Origin: Alloprevotella sp. oral taxon 473 str. F0040
GTDB lineage: Bacteria; Bacteroidota; Bacteroidia; Bacteroidales; Bacteroidaceae
Direction: 5' to 3'
Length of the DNA stretch: 59,983 nucleotides
NCBI RefSeq assembly: GCF_000318095.2
Contig: NZ_KB290702.1
Span: 61,276-121,258 of the forward strand
In this document: positions 1-8,503 of the stretch, piece after piece
How positions within the stretch are numbered: the first letter of the stretch is position 1
How the letters are laid out: each line of letters opens with the position of its first letter
Notes under the pieces: model-generated
Told to the model about the DNA's origin: nothing
The model's database searches: none
Seen by the model: the letters and a program-made list of their open reading frames with translations, nothing else
Translations under genes and position numbers: made by a program

Positions 1-75
1 TTCGAACTCACGGTAAACAATCTGCTCAACAATCCAATGAAATCTGTTCAGGATCTAATGACCGATTTGGGCTAA
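1..75 (+). CDS. 3' end of an unidentified protein (partial)
   Basis: Frame 1 is open from the window edge and gives 24 residues ending in SVQDLMTDLG before TAA. The text looks like ordinary protein rather than intergenic sequence. The family cannot be named from so little. It converges with hemG on the other strand. Confidence 0.5.
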   Translation, partial: FELTVNNLLNNPMKSVQDLMTDLG

Positions 76-143
76 AAACACAAGCACTTGGAGGCAAGTC
101 ACAAGTGGGGAGATGAGCAACACGTTGTGCCGTGAGGCACTGT

Positions 144-236
144 ATTTCTCAAAGATAGGATATTCCTCAAGAGTGATGTTCCTCAAGGTTGGAATTCCTC
201 AAAGAAAGCATTTCTCAATATTGGTATTCCTCAAGG
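144..236. repeat. Degenerate 16-17 bp tandem repeat, six copies
   Basis: The motif ATTCCTCAAGG or a close variant starts near 144, 161, 178, 194, 210 and 226, giving a period of 17, 17, 16, 16 and 16 bp. It fills the convergent gap between the partial gene at the left edge and hemG. No function can be assigned. It is unrelated in sequence to the 21-bp and heptamer repeats elsewhere in the window. Confidence 0.75.
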
Positions 237-244
237 CTGGCACA

Positions 245-1774
245 CTAAAGTCCGCAAGCCTGTTTGATGCGGTCGCTCATACCGATGCCGTCACGCAGAT
301 TTCCTGCGAGGGTGAGCGTTGGATATTGCGATTGGATGGCAGCAATGGCTGCAAATCGCTCTACTGACGAAGCCTCATATTGAGGAATGGCGCGTGGATG
401 GCGGAAGATGCGCACCAAGTCGGGCTGTAAATCGCGGGGCAATCCCAACATCGTTTGGAGTTCACTCAATACAGTTTCGGTGATGGCCTCATCGCTGGCT
501 TCCACCCATTCGGGATGGCGCACACCACCCATGAAGACGGAGAACAATGCTCCACCCTCGGGAGCGCGATGCGAAAAGCACGAAGAGGGAAAGAGAATGC
601 CCATCACCTTTCGCCCGGCAGTGGAAGGCACCAACCCACCGAAAGCTTGAAACGAACGACCTTGCACATCCTTAAATCCGACAGCCACTTGCACCACTGG
701 TGCATAAGTGAGTGTAGACACGTCTTTCAGCAACGATGATTCCACAAAAGGAAGGAGTTGTGGCAGCGCATAGGCAGGACAAGTGGTGATGACGCGTTGC
801 GCACGACAAACAAAATTGTTTTTTGCCGTTTGCTTTTCTTTTTCATCAGACAAATGTTCACCGCAAGCCGTAGAAAGTTCAGAAACATCCAACATCGCGT
901 CTTCTGTTGTAGTCACCACACCGCGAAGTTCCCAACCGTCTTTGCCTTCTGGGCGCAACACGGCAGAGGTGACGCCAAGATAGATGCGTTCGCGTCCGAT
1001 GCCGTCAGCCAACTGCTCGATGAGACGTTCCATTCCACCCTCGCACGACCACACTTCTTTGGTGGCAAGACGGTCTCGTTCGGTTTTGGGCGTGCGCATC
1101 TTCTGTATTGCTCCACGAATGAAACTGCCGTAGGTTTGTTCTAAGGCATACAATTTGGGCAACGCAAAACGAGTGACCAATTTGTCGGGATTGCCGGCAT
1201 AAACTCCAGAAACAAAAGGATCAACAAAATTGCGGAAATAGGAATTTCCCAATCTGCGACGACTGATTTCGCCCACCGTTTCGTCAGGATTTACACCGCG
1301 CTGGCGAAAGGGTTCTGCCAAAAGTCGGAACTTGTCGTAGAGGGTCACCAAAGGTGTGGTGAGTCCGCTCCACAATCCGTGGGGCATCTCCACAAAATTC
1401 CGTTGGTACCAAATCCATCGTGCGTGCGCCTCTTTGCGCGCTTTGAGCAAAGTGGATTTATCGAGAAGTTCAAACAGTTCTGCCACCTCAGGATGATTCA
1501 ACGCACTCGTAGAAGGACCACTCTCAAAGGTGAAATCTCCCTCGTGATAGGTGTGAATCTGTCCACCAATGCGATTTTCTCTTTCCACCACTGCCACATC
1601 CACTCCCTTTTGTCGGAGCATAAAGGCAGTGACAAGCCCCGTGAGCCCTCCACCCACCACCACAACTTCGTGGCAGTGAGAAGAGAGGGCAAGGCCTTGC
1701 GAGTTTTCGACACGAAGTTGCGTGTCGGGAGCCTGGTTTTGCGAAAATGGTGCCATAGCGCACAGACTATCCAT
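245..1774 (-). CDS. hemG: Protoporphyrinogen oxidase (HemG/HemY type, FAD)
   Basis: The product (509 aa) is an FAD flavoprotein that oxidises protoporphyrinogen IX, or coproporphyrinogen in related enzymes, late in haem synthesis. The dinucleotide-binding motif VVVGGGLTGL lies near residue 40, followed by ERENRIGGQIHT. The C-terminus keeps the family pattern LTLAGNLRDGIGMSDRI, where the FAD contact GxGxxD usually sits. About 35 residues precede the Rossmann fold, a little longer than usual. The ATG shares one base with the TAA of the upstream TonB receptor (TAATG), so translation is probably coupled and the two genes form an operon. The family call is firm. Whether the substrate is proto- or coproporphyrinogen cannot be read from the sequence. 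Confidence 0.9.
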   Translation of the reverse strand: MDSLCAMAPFSQNQAPDTQLRVENSQGLALSSHCHEVVVVGGGLTGLVTAFMLRQKGVDVAVVERENRIGGQIHTYHEGDFTFESGPSTSALNHPEVAELFELLDKSTLLKARKEAHARWIWYQRNFVEMPHGLWSGLTTPLVTLYDKFRLLAEPFRQRGVNPDETVGEISRRRLGNSYFRNFVDPFVSGVYAGNPDKLVTRFALPKLYALEQTYGSFIRGAIQKMRTPKTERDRLATKEVWSCEGGMERLIEQLADGIGRERIYLGVTSAVLRPEGKDGWELRGVVTTTEDAMLDVSELSTACGEHLSDEKEKQTAKNNFVCRAQRVITTCPAYALPQLLPFVESSLLKDVSTLTYAPVVQVAVGFKDVQGRSFQAFGGLVPSTAGRKVMGILFPSSCFSHRAPEGGALFSVFMGGVRHPEWVEASDEAITETVLSELQTMLGLPRDLQPDLVRIFRHPRAIPQYEASSVERFAAIAAIQSQYPTLTLAGNLRDGIGMSDRIKQACGL

Positions 1775-3996
1775 TAAAACTGATAATTAAGTGTGCAACC
1801 GAAAGTGAGCGGACGCCCAGCCTGTGCATAATTGGCACCAAATTTGAAGCCATAGACCACATATTTTGTAGAAGTCAAGTTCTTTCCCCAAAGTTCAACT
1901 CCCAAGTTTTTCCATTCCATACGCACTTTAGCATCGAGCAGCGCATAGAAATGTTGCTGAGCTTCATTGTCTTCGTGCCAATAGATGCGACCGAGGGCAG
2001 TAGTTCCGACAGAGAAAGTGAGTCGGTCCATCAAATTCAACGGTTTTTCCACGGTGTAATCTCCCATGGCAGAAAGCGTATGTCGAGGAGTGAGAGGGAC
2101 AATATGATGGGCATAATCCACCACCTTGACAGGTTTACCCGCTGCACCGACAGTTTCTTGTTTATATTCAATGAAGCGCGCATAGTTATAGCCATAAGCA
2201 GCACGCAACACTAAGCCTTTGATCGGAGAGGTGCGCACAGAAGCTTCCCAACCTTTGCTGTCAGAATGTCCAGCATTGTGCAAGATATTACCCACTCCAG
2301 GCACCGTGAGTGCAACTTGCTGATCGCGCCAATCGGTGTAGTAGAGGGAGATTTGTCCTTCCGTAGCCCAAAATGGCAGATGGAAATGTGTTCCCACTTC
2401 ATAGCTCCAGTTGGTTTCGGGCAAGAAGGTGCGCTCTGTCTCATAGCGGAAGGTTTGGTTGAATCCGCCAGCCTTGTATCCGCGCGCTACTTGCGCATAG
2501 AAATCGGCAGCCGCCCAACGATATTGCACTGCAAATTTAGGCGTGAGTTGAGAGAAATGCAATTTACTTACCCAATTTTGGTTGCCATTGGGCAAAGGCT
2601 TGCGAGTGGAAAGAGACGATTTCTCATTCTTACAGTCATCGGTGGCTTGTTCAAAATCGTAGCGCAAAGCAGCTGTCAATGAAAGTCCGCGCCACACATT
2701 GTAACTAGACTGATGATAGAAGGCAAAGGTCTGTGTGGACAAGAGATAATCTGTCACAAATCTTAAATCTGCGCCTTGCTTTGTTTTGGGCGAAGGCATA
2801 TTATTCGCCACATCAATATTGTTTTTCACCCATTGTGACATACCAAAGAGACCAAACATCCACTGATAGCGCGAGTTCGTATTAGATTTCAGTGAAAACT
2901 CCTGACTCACCAAATTTTGAAGAGTGCGATAATCCACCTCCGTATAGGGTTTTGGTGTGAAATCTTGGTCAATGGTTTGATGGTCTTTCAGATATTGATA
3001 AGACGTTTGGCTATTGAAGTCGAAACCTTTGCCCACATATTGCCAGCGCAGACCGTTGGTGTTGAGCAAACGCTCATAGCCTGAGGGATGATTGTAGTTT
3101 ACCTCATTCACATGTTGGGTGTTTTTGTCCCACACACCGTAAGGGTAACCTCCTTGGTCAGTGTAGTCGACCATAGAGTTGAGGCGCATCGTCCAACGAT
3201 CATTGGCACGCCACTCCACACCCACACGCGCATAGCGTTCTTTGAGCGCATCGGCATCTTGGTTTGTGTATTTGTTTTTGAAATATCCATCGCGATTGTG
3301 CGCACCAGCAGACAGAGAAACACCCCAACGGTTGTTGAAAGTGGTTTGGGTGGACAAGTTGGCTGAAAAATCTTTGAAATTGCCGTAGCCCAGGCGCAGG
3401 CGCGTGCCAGTGCGGTCGAAAGGCGAGAAAGTTTTCACATTCACAATGCCTCCAATGGCATTGCGACCATAGAGTGCGCCTTGTGCACCACGCAACACTT
3501 CTACGCTACGCACATCCTCGAGGAGAAAGTCGAAGGCTGCTCCCTCAAAGTGGGGCACACCATCTACATAAAAACCTGCTGTGGGTGCTTTGGCTTTTGC
3601 TCCTATGCCACGAATGTAGAGCGGAGAGTTCTGTTTGCTCCCGTAATCGGGCATATAGAAGTTGGGCACTACGGCAGTGAGGTCTTTGAGCGTGCGGAGT
3701 TGATGGTTATTCATCAGTGAAGATTCCACTTTCACACCAAGTTGAGGCGCAAGGTCTTTTTGATTGCGCTTCATTTCTTGAATTTGTGCTGTGGGAAGCA
3801 CCACTTCGTGTAGAGCATCGGGGGCAACGTTGTGTGCAATGGCAGCACTGGGCATTGAGTCTGTGGGAAGTGTGGTTTTGTCTGTCCCTTGAGTTGTGGA
3901 AAGGCTGAGCAATGTGCTGCAGCAAAGGAGAGAAGTGAGCACTGTTGTTATCGTTTTTATTTTTGGCTGCAAAGGTACGTCATTCTCACCAACCAT
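1774..3996 (-). CDS. TonB-dependent outer-membrane receptor
   Basis: The protein (740 aa at most) has a signal-peptide-like N-terminus, a plug domain (roughly residues 90-200, with SPLYIRGIGA and VEVLRGAQGALYGRNAIGG) and a beta-barrel ending in phenylalanine (LTFGCTLNYQF). Such receptors import iron chelates, haem, cobalamin or glycans using TonB energy. Coupling to hemG hints at porphyrin or haem, but this is inference. The start is problematic. The ATG at 3996 lies between the -33-like and -7 boxes of a good promoter, so it may not be in the mRNA. The best signal peptide (KTITTVLTSLLCCSTLL) would begin at an ATA codon at 3960. The annotated start is kept because it is the only ATG. Confidence 0.88.
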   Translation of the reverse strand: MVGENDVPLQPKIKTITTVLTSLLCCSTLLSLSTTQGTDKTTLPTDSMPSAAIAHNVAPDALHEVVLPTAQIQEMKRNQKDLAPQLGVKVESSLMNNHQLRTLKDLTAVVPNFYMPDYGSKQNSPLYIRGIGAKAKAPTAGFYVDGVPHFEGAAFDFLLEDVRSVEVLRGAQGALYGRNAIGGIVNVKTFSPFDRTGTRLRLGYGNFKDFSANLSTQTTFNNRWGVSLSAGAHNRDGYFKNKYTNQDADALKERYARVGVEWRANDRWTMRLNSMVDYTDQGGYPYGVWDKNTQHVNEVNYNHPSGYERLLNTNGLRWQYVGKGFDFNSQTSYQYLKDHQTIDQDFTPKPYTEVDYRTLQNLVSQEFSLKSNTNSRYQWMFGLFGMSQWVKNNIDVANNMPSPKTKQGADLRFVTDYLLSTQTFAFYHQSSYNVWRGLSLTAALRYDFEQATDDCKNEKSSLSTRKPLPNGNQNWVSKLHFSQLTPKFAVQYRWAAADFYAQVARGYKAGGFNQTFRYETERTFLPETNWSYEVGTHFHLPFWATEGQISLYYTDWRDQQVALTVPGVGNILHNAGHSDSKGWEASVRTSPIKGLVLRAAYGYNYARFIEYKQETVGAAGKPVKVVDYAHHIVPLTPRHTLSAMGDYTVEKPLNLMDRLTFSVGTTALGRIYWHEDNEAQQHFYALLDAKVRMEWKNLGVELWGKNLTSTKYVVYGFKFGANYAQAGRPLTFGCTLNYQF

Positions 3997-4000
3997 AAAA
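3970..4000 (-). promoter_or_regulatory. Putative promoter of the TonB receptor-hemG operon
   Basis: On the minus strand TACCTTTG (3977-3970) is followed by CAGCCAAAA, a typical Bacteroidota -7 context. A weak -33 match (TTTT, 4000-3997) is 19 bp upstream. The box lies inside the first codons of the annotated ORF, which argues that translation starts further downstream. Confidence 0.6.
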
Positions 4001-4038
4001 CCCTAAATTATGAGGATATTTCACCCCAAAAAGAGAAA

Positions 4039-4073
4039 GGAGATGTTGCAAAATTCGTTTTTGCAGCATCTCC
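4039..4073 (-). terminator. Terminator of the efflux operon
   Basis: Inverted repeat of 15 bp with one mismatch (GGAGATGTTGCAAAA and TTTTGCAGCATCTCC). On the minus strand it is followed by TTTCTCTTTTT. It separates the efflux operon from the TonB receptor gene. Confidence 0.8.
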
Positions 4074-4130
4074 ATTGGGTCGATTGCTATCGTGCAGTTC
4101 GTTATTGAGAAGACAACTTCCGGTCGTCTT

Positions 4131-5465
4131 TCATTTCCTTGTTCGGAAATTTTTCAAGCTCATTTTCCGCAGTTCGTTGCGCCATGTCACCCACCATGCT
4201 ATGAGAGTGTAACCTCCAGCTATGCACCAAAGATGAAGCCATTCGCAAGCTACATCGGACAAACTCGCGCCCATCGAAGAAAGACGCACAAAACCATTGA
4301 TAGCAGGTGTGGAAGGAATCACAGCCCCCATCGTTTTCCAATACCATGACATGGCACTTGCGGGCCAACTCACCCCACTCAAAAACAACATCGGCACGGA
4401 AGTAAAGACGATGATCAGGATGATACTCTCGCGCTGATGAGCAAGGGCACTGAGCGAAATGCCAAACATCACCGCAGCCAACAGATAAGGCAACACAAAC
4501 AATGCCAAATCACTAAACTCTACCAACTGGGGAAAGTCGAACAATCTTGGCACTACTCCTAAAACGAAGGCAGAAACAGGAATATAAATAGACAGATAGG
4601 CGGTACTTCTACCAAGAAGGCTTTTCAAAGCACGCCGTGGGGCATGACGACGACGGGGATGACGAGGATGAAACCATCGACGTTTCACCTCAGTAGCTTC
4701 CCCTCTTGCCACAGCTGCCTCGGCTTCTATGCGTTGGCGGTTCACTTCTTCACGATGCTTAGCATCGGAGGCTTCGAGGATGGCTGCCGCTTCAAGTGTC
4801 AAATCGTTCGTGGCAGGAAATCCATGCGTGCGCTCCATGCGCTCACGGCGCGTACCAGCTTCCATGCCAATACCAAGAATGAGAGTTTGCTGCAAGATGA
4901 GCACCAACACAGCAGGGAGCAAGAAGGTGGCAAATCCACTTTGAGGATTGTACAACGCCACGTGTTCGTAAGTCAAGGGCGCAGTGGTGATTTCTTCCTG
5001 TCGCTGCGTAGCGCCAGGGGTCTGCGTCACCTTGATGCGCGCATTGGTCTGCAGTGCCACATCTGTGGTAGTGGCCAGCACCGCTTTATAGTAGAGCATA
5101 CCGCTCATGTCGCAGTAGACTTGTACGCGCACAGGCGTTCCGCGCTGAAGATCGCGATTCATCTGACTGGGCAGGGAGACCACACCATAAGCTTTGCGTT
5201 GGCGCACGAGACTTTGGGCTTCTGCCAGCGAATTAGCTTGAGCCACCACCTCCACATCGGGAGCGGCATCGAGCCTTCTCACAAAGTCGCGCGAAAGACT
5301 ACTATGGTCGCCATCGACTACCACCACTGGCACATCGCGCACCACTTCTTCATTATAAATAAAAGCGTAGAGTATAGGATAAATCGCTGGGACAACGAGC
5401 AGGAAGATAATCAATCCTCCATCGGTAAATATGTCGCGCAGAGTGTTGCGAAAGGATTTATGCAT
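4131..5465 (-). CDS. ABC-2 type transporter permease with charged loop insertion
   Basis: This inner-membrane permease (444 aa) resembles the YhhJ/YbhR group of drug or lipid exporters. A first membrane segment near residues 17-35 precedes a long periplasmic domain (VVVVDGDHSSLSRDFVRRLD), and further membrane segments lie around residues 180-200 and in the C-terminal third. Residues about 205-280 form a hydrophilic, His/Arg-rich insertion (WFHPRHPRRRHAPRR) in a cytoplasmic loop. It explains the length of 444 against about 370 for relatives. It is the last gene of tolC-hlyD-permease-permease. No ATPase gene is present in the operon, so that subunit must be encoded elsewhere. Confidence 0.88.
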   Translation of the reverse strand: MHKSFRNTLRDIFTDGGLIIFLLVVPAIYPILYAFIYNEEVVRDVPVVVVDGDHSSLSRDFVRRLDAAPDVEVVAQANSLAEAQSLVRQRKAYGVVSLPSQMNRDLQRGTPVRVQVYCDMSGMLYYKAVLATTTDVALQTNARIKVTQTPGATQRQEEITTAPLTYEHVALYNPQSGFATFLLPAVLVLILQQTLILGIGMEAGTRRERMERTHGFPATNDLTLEAAAILEASDAKHREEVNRQRIEAEAAVARGEATEVKRRWFHPRHPRRRHAPRRALKSLLGRSTAYLSIYIPVSAFVLGVVPRLFDFPQLVEFSDLALFVLPYLLAAVMFGISLSALAHQRESIILIIVFTSVPMLFLSGVSWPASAMSWYWKTMGAVIPSTPAINGFVRLSSMGASLSDVACEWLHLWCIAGGYTLIAWWVTWRNELRKMSLKNFRTRK

Positions 5466-5638
5466 ATAGATAGGGTTAGAGAGGGCATCCTCTCTGGTTC
5501 GGAACTATTCGTTTTCTCCATTTCAGTTTGCCTAAACAGAAATGAAGGGTTGCAGCAAGTCTGACGCCTCCCTTTTCCACCTCGAGAGTGCTACAACTCG
5601 CAAGCGTGATGCGGAGCAGGAATCAGCGACTGAGTGCA

Positions 5639-6790
5639 CTAAGGCACGTATTGAATCTTCGTGACAATCGTCTTGAATCTCGCAGAGAAGAGCAAGGGCA
5701 AGAGCGCAAATCCGATGAGTGCTCCCCAAAATGGCCAAGCATTAGAGAGTGGCCACCCATCGAGGGCGCAATTCACATAGAGTAGATAGTAGTGTCTCAG
5801 AGGGAAGAGGTAGCTCACCCCATGAAGCATGGGATGCATCGCCATGGCGGGGAATGACATACCACAAATGCTAAATGAGAGGACACCCCATAGTGAGGCA
5901 AAACTCAGTCCGAAGCGTGGATTGGGCAATGCACAAATCATCAACACTCCCATGCCTTGCGAGGCAAAGACAAAAAGGCTTAACAAGCCGACCATGGTGA
6001 GCCAACCACACTGGCAGGGAAAATGAAGATAGCCATAGAGATAGGCTCCCAAAGCCCATGCCACGGGGAGGAACAACGCAGCTTGCGCCGCGAGTTTGCC
6101 CAATAGTGCTTTCCACGCCACGCCACGAGTGTGTACCAACATGGCTCGCCCATGTGCTTCTTTGATTTCTTGTCCGATAGAATACACCGTGACGAAGAAA
6201 ATCATCAGTGAGAGCATCCCAGGAATAAGGATGTTCGACAGATATACGTTGTAGTTGAGCGAGGGATTCCCGATAGGGTGAGCATCCACCGCCACAGGTT
6301 GGAGAAAAGCCATCGCCTGATCGTTGGTAGCTCCTTTGGCGATGAGCACCGAACGCGTAGCAGCTCCTGAAGCCAGTTCGCTCATGGTGCGCATATCTTT
6401 ATAGAGCAACGACCCTGCCATGAGGAAGGTGTTGTTGGTATAAAATGAAACCTTGGGTTGTTCCTGTCGGAGGAGCTTTTCGGTAGTGCCTTTGGGAAGA
6501 TAGTAGAAGGCGTAGATTTCTCCTCTTTGCATGGCATGTCGCGCTTCCGTCACGTTGGCAAATCGATTGGCGATACGCGTGTTTTGGAAGGCATCAAGAT
6601 TGCGTGCGATGTTGCGCGTAGTGGAGGTGTTGTCTTGATCCACGATTCCCACCGGCATTTCTGTGGGCAGTCCTTCTCCCATGAGCGAGGTAAGCATCAC
6701 CGCACTCACCAAGGGCACGATAAAGATGCAAAAGAGATAAATGGGACGAGAGAGCAGTCGTCGCCATTCGCGGAGAATAACTTTGAACAT
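5639..6790 (-). CDS. ABC-2 type transporter permease
   Basis: This is the second permease of the pair (383 aa), with the classic layout of an N-terminal membrane anchor (residues about 15-35), a periplasmic domain of roughly 130 residues, and five to six membrane segments ending near the C-terminus. It probably pairs with the downstream permease to form the inner-membrane channel, linked through the HlyD-type adaptor to the TolC-type exit duct. Its ATG (6790) is immediately followed upstream by TTAGACN heptamers, so its leader is made of repeat sequence. That could separate it from the hlyD transcript. Confidence 0.88.
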   Translation of the reverse strand: MFKVILREWRRLLSRPIYLFCIFIVPLVSAVMLTSLMGEGLPTEMPVGIVDQDNTSTTRNIARNLDAFQNTRIANRFANVTEARHAMQRGEIYAFYYLPKGTTEKLLRQEQPKVSFYTNNTFLMAGSLLYKDMRTMSELASGAATRSVLIAKGATNDQAMAFLQPVAVDAHPIGNPSLNYNVYLSNILIPGMLSLMIFFVTVYSIGQEIKEAHGRAMLVHTRGVAWKALLGKLAAQAALFLPVAWALGAYLYGYLHFPCQCGWLTMVGLLSLFVFASQGMGVLMICALPNPRFGLSFASLWGVLSFSICGMSFPAMAMHPMLHGVSYLFPLRHYYLLYVNCALDGWPLSNAWPFWGALIGFALLPLLFSARFKTIVTKIQYVP

Positions 6791-7411
6791 ATTAGACGTT
6801 AGACTTTAGACGTTAGACATTAGAGCCAACGAAAAGTAGAAATACTAGATGTTAGACTTTTAGACGTTAGAAATTATTGGAAGTTGACTATCGCGTGGCC
6901 ACACTCTATGGTTGATGCTTTACATCTTGCTGTAGAGTAGATTTGATTAAACCACTAAGCATTCGACCTACTTCTTGAGTCTGTAGGAAGGTGGATTGCA
7001 ACTCCTGCTGTGGAATGTAACCGATAAGCTGGCACAACTCAAGCTGTGTTTCGAGTTCTGCTCGAGAGCCTTGGGCAATATAGAAAAAATGAGCCATATC
7101 TTTAACTGAACACCGGGCATTCCCTTCAGCTATATTAGAAGGAATAGAAATAGCAGCGCGCCGCATTTGGTCTGAAAGTCCATAGTTCTCTTCTTTAGGA
7201 AGTTTACGCACTAAATCATAAACAGCAACAACTAACCGCATGGCCTTTTGCCAAACAAGCAGTTCTCTATGGTTTTTGCCAATCATTGTGCTATTTTCTA
7301 ATTGCAAAAGAAGTTTCTTATCTTAATTATTTAAGACTTAATCTTAGAACTCTTACATCAAAAGGCTACTCCGCAACATCTAACGTCTAACTTCTAACGT
7401 CTAGTGTCTAA
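6791..7411. mobile_element. Putative element: four-helix-bundle gene between inverted TTAGACN arrays
   Basis: Left arm: TTAGACG, TTAGACT, TTAGACG, TTAGACA and TTAGAGC, at exact 7-bp steps from 6792, with more copies to 6872. Right arm: the same heptamer inverted (TCTAACGTCTAACTTCTAAC) at about 7378-7411. The unit of some 620 bp lies between hlyD and the permease of a conserved operon type, so it looks like an insertion. No transposase is visible. Mobility is inferred from position, inverted arms and gene-less relatives in the window. Confidence 0.4.
6906..7286 (-). CDS. Four-helix-bundle protein (S23 / 23S rRNA intervening-sequence family)
   Basis: The protein (126 aa) carries the family signature almost in full: ELLVWQKAMRLVVAVYDL, then RRAAISIPSNIAEGNAR, then FFYIAQGSRAELETQLEL. 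Members occur in 23S rRNA intervening sequences, alone in genomes, and as accessory (bAvd-like) proteins of diversity-generating retroelements, where they form pentamers that bind nucleic acid. Their free-standing role is unknown. The ATG at 7286 is chosen because a longer frame would need a TTG start. It sits between inverted heptamer arrays inside an efflux operon, which suggests it arrived with those repeats. I saw no reverse transcriptase or template repeat nearby. Confidence 0.9.
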   Translation of the reverse strand: MIGKNHRELLVWQKAMRLVVAVYDLVRKLPKEENYGLSDQMRRAAISIPSNIAEGNARCSVKDMAHFFYIAQGSRAELETQLELCQLIGYIPQQELQSTFLQTQEVGRMLSGLIKSTLQQDVKHQP

Positions 7412-8383
7412 AACCACCGTCATTCCTGGACGGAAATCTTTGATTTGGCTCACGGGCACAGCCTTTACCGCAAAGGTTTTGAGGTCATAGCCACCCATAG
7501 CCTTCGTGGCACGCCACACAGCATACGAACCGACATCCTTGAGATTGGTGACACGTAAGCGCACCTCTTGGTTGTTCAAGGATGGCACAAAGGCCGTAAC
7601 CACAGAGTCTTTCTTAAAACCTTGGAGTTGATCTTCGCGGACATTGAAATTTACCCACATCTTGTCCATCAAAGCCACAGACATGATGGGAGCTCCTGAA
7701 CCTACTAGTTCGCCAACACTGGGGTAGATGTTGGTCACTTCACCATCGAGTTGGGCCACGAGCACCATTTCTTTTTGGTAGCTCTTCACCTCACTAATGG
7801 CACCACTCGCGCGATGCACTAGCGCAGCTGCCGCTTGTTTGTCTTCGATTTGTGCGCCATTCTTAGCCATATCATATTGCGATTTGGCAGCACGCTCCGT
7901 AGCGATAGCTGCATCTCGCTGAGCAGTCATCTCGTCGAGCTTTTGAGCTGTCGCCACCCCTTCGTCAAAAAGGCGTTTCACACGCGCATAACTCTTCTCC
8001 ATCACCTCACGGCCTGCCACCGCTTTCTGCCACATCTCGTAGGCACCACGAATCTGCTCCTCGCGCGCACCCTTATCGGCCTTGCGACTCTGGGCAGCGG
8101 CGGCAGCTTCTGCCGATTTAGCTTGTACCAACTTGGCATCTACTTCGGGAGCTTCGAGCAGAGCGAGAGTGTCGCCAGCATGAACGAACTGCCCTTCTTC
8201 AACGAGAATGTGCGCCACACGGGCAGGAACTTTGCTCGACACACGATATTCTGTGACGTCGGCTTGACCTTGAATCACGTCTTTTTCGGGACGGAAAGCG
8301 AAATATCCGCATACTGCGGTAACTGCAATGACAGCCACGATGAGAATGATGGCTGGGATATAGTTAGGAGCTTGTTTTTTCAT
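7394..8383 (-). CDS. HlyD/EmrA-type membrane-fusion adaptor
   Basis: This periplasmic adaptor (329 aa) has one N-terminal membrane anchor (residues about 8-28), a biotinyl-lipoyl-like half (VPARVAHILVEEGQFVHAGD), an Ala/Lys/Glu-rich coiled-coil hairpin (about 80-190), and the return half (GEVTNIYPSVGELVGSGAPI). It joins the ABC-2 permeases to the TolC-type duct. It follows tolC by 120 bp. The final residues LDTRR and the stop are read from the TTAGACN-type repeat arm, so the end of this gene appears to have been rebuilt by the element downstream. Confidence 0.92.
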   Translation of the reverse strand: MKKQAPNYIPAIILIVAVIAVTAVCGYFAFRPEKDVIQGQADVTEYRVSSKVPARVAHILVEEGQFVHAGDTLALLEAPEVDAKLVQAKSAEAAAAAQSRKADKGAREEQIRGAYEMWQKAVAGREVMEKSYARVKRLFDEGVATAQKLDEMTAQRDAAIATERAAKSQYDMAKNGAQIEDKQAAAALVHRASGAISEVKSYQKEMVLVAQLDGEVTNIYPSVGELVGSGAPIMSVALMDKMWVNFNVREDQLQGFKKDSVVTAFVPSLNNQEVRLRVTNLKDVGSYAVWRATKAMGGYDLKTFAVKAVPVSQIKDFRPGMTVVLDTRR

Positions 8384-8397
8384 GAGAACAATGCTTA

Positions 8398-8495
8398 TCT
8401 TTAGACGTTAGAGGATCACAGACCCTTTTTAGAATCTAGATATTATACGTTAGATGTTAGAGAATAGAAACCAACGGAAGTGGACTTTAGACCGT
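8398..8495. repeat. TTAGACN-type degenerate repeat between tolC and hlyD
   Basis: TTTAGACGTTAGAGG near 8401 and ATACGTTAGATGTTAGAG near 8446 are followed by CCAACGGAAGT. That last motif also follows the left arm of the four-helix-bundle element (CCAACGAAAAGT near 6826). This looks like a gene-less or decayed copy of the same repeat, inside the efflux operon. Confidence 0.65.
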
Positions 8496-8503
8496 AGAAA
8501 TTC

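Noticed and set aside
387-1777. Plus-strand frames inside hemG
   Set aside because: Shadow frames of a well-supported minus-strand gene.
6791-7411. Diversity-generating retroelement at the four-helix-bundle gene
   Set aside because: No reverse transcriptase, template repeat or variable-repeat target was found nearby.
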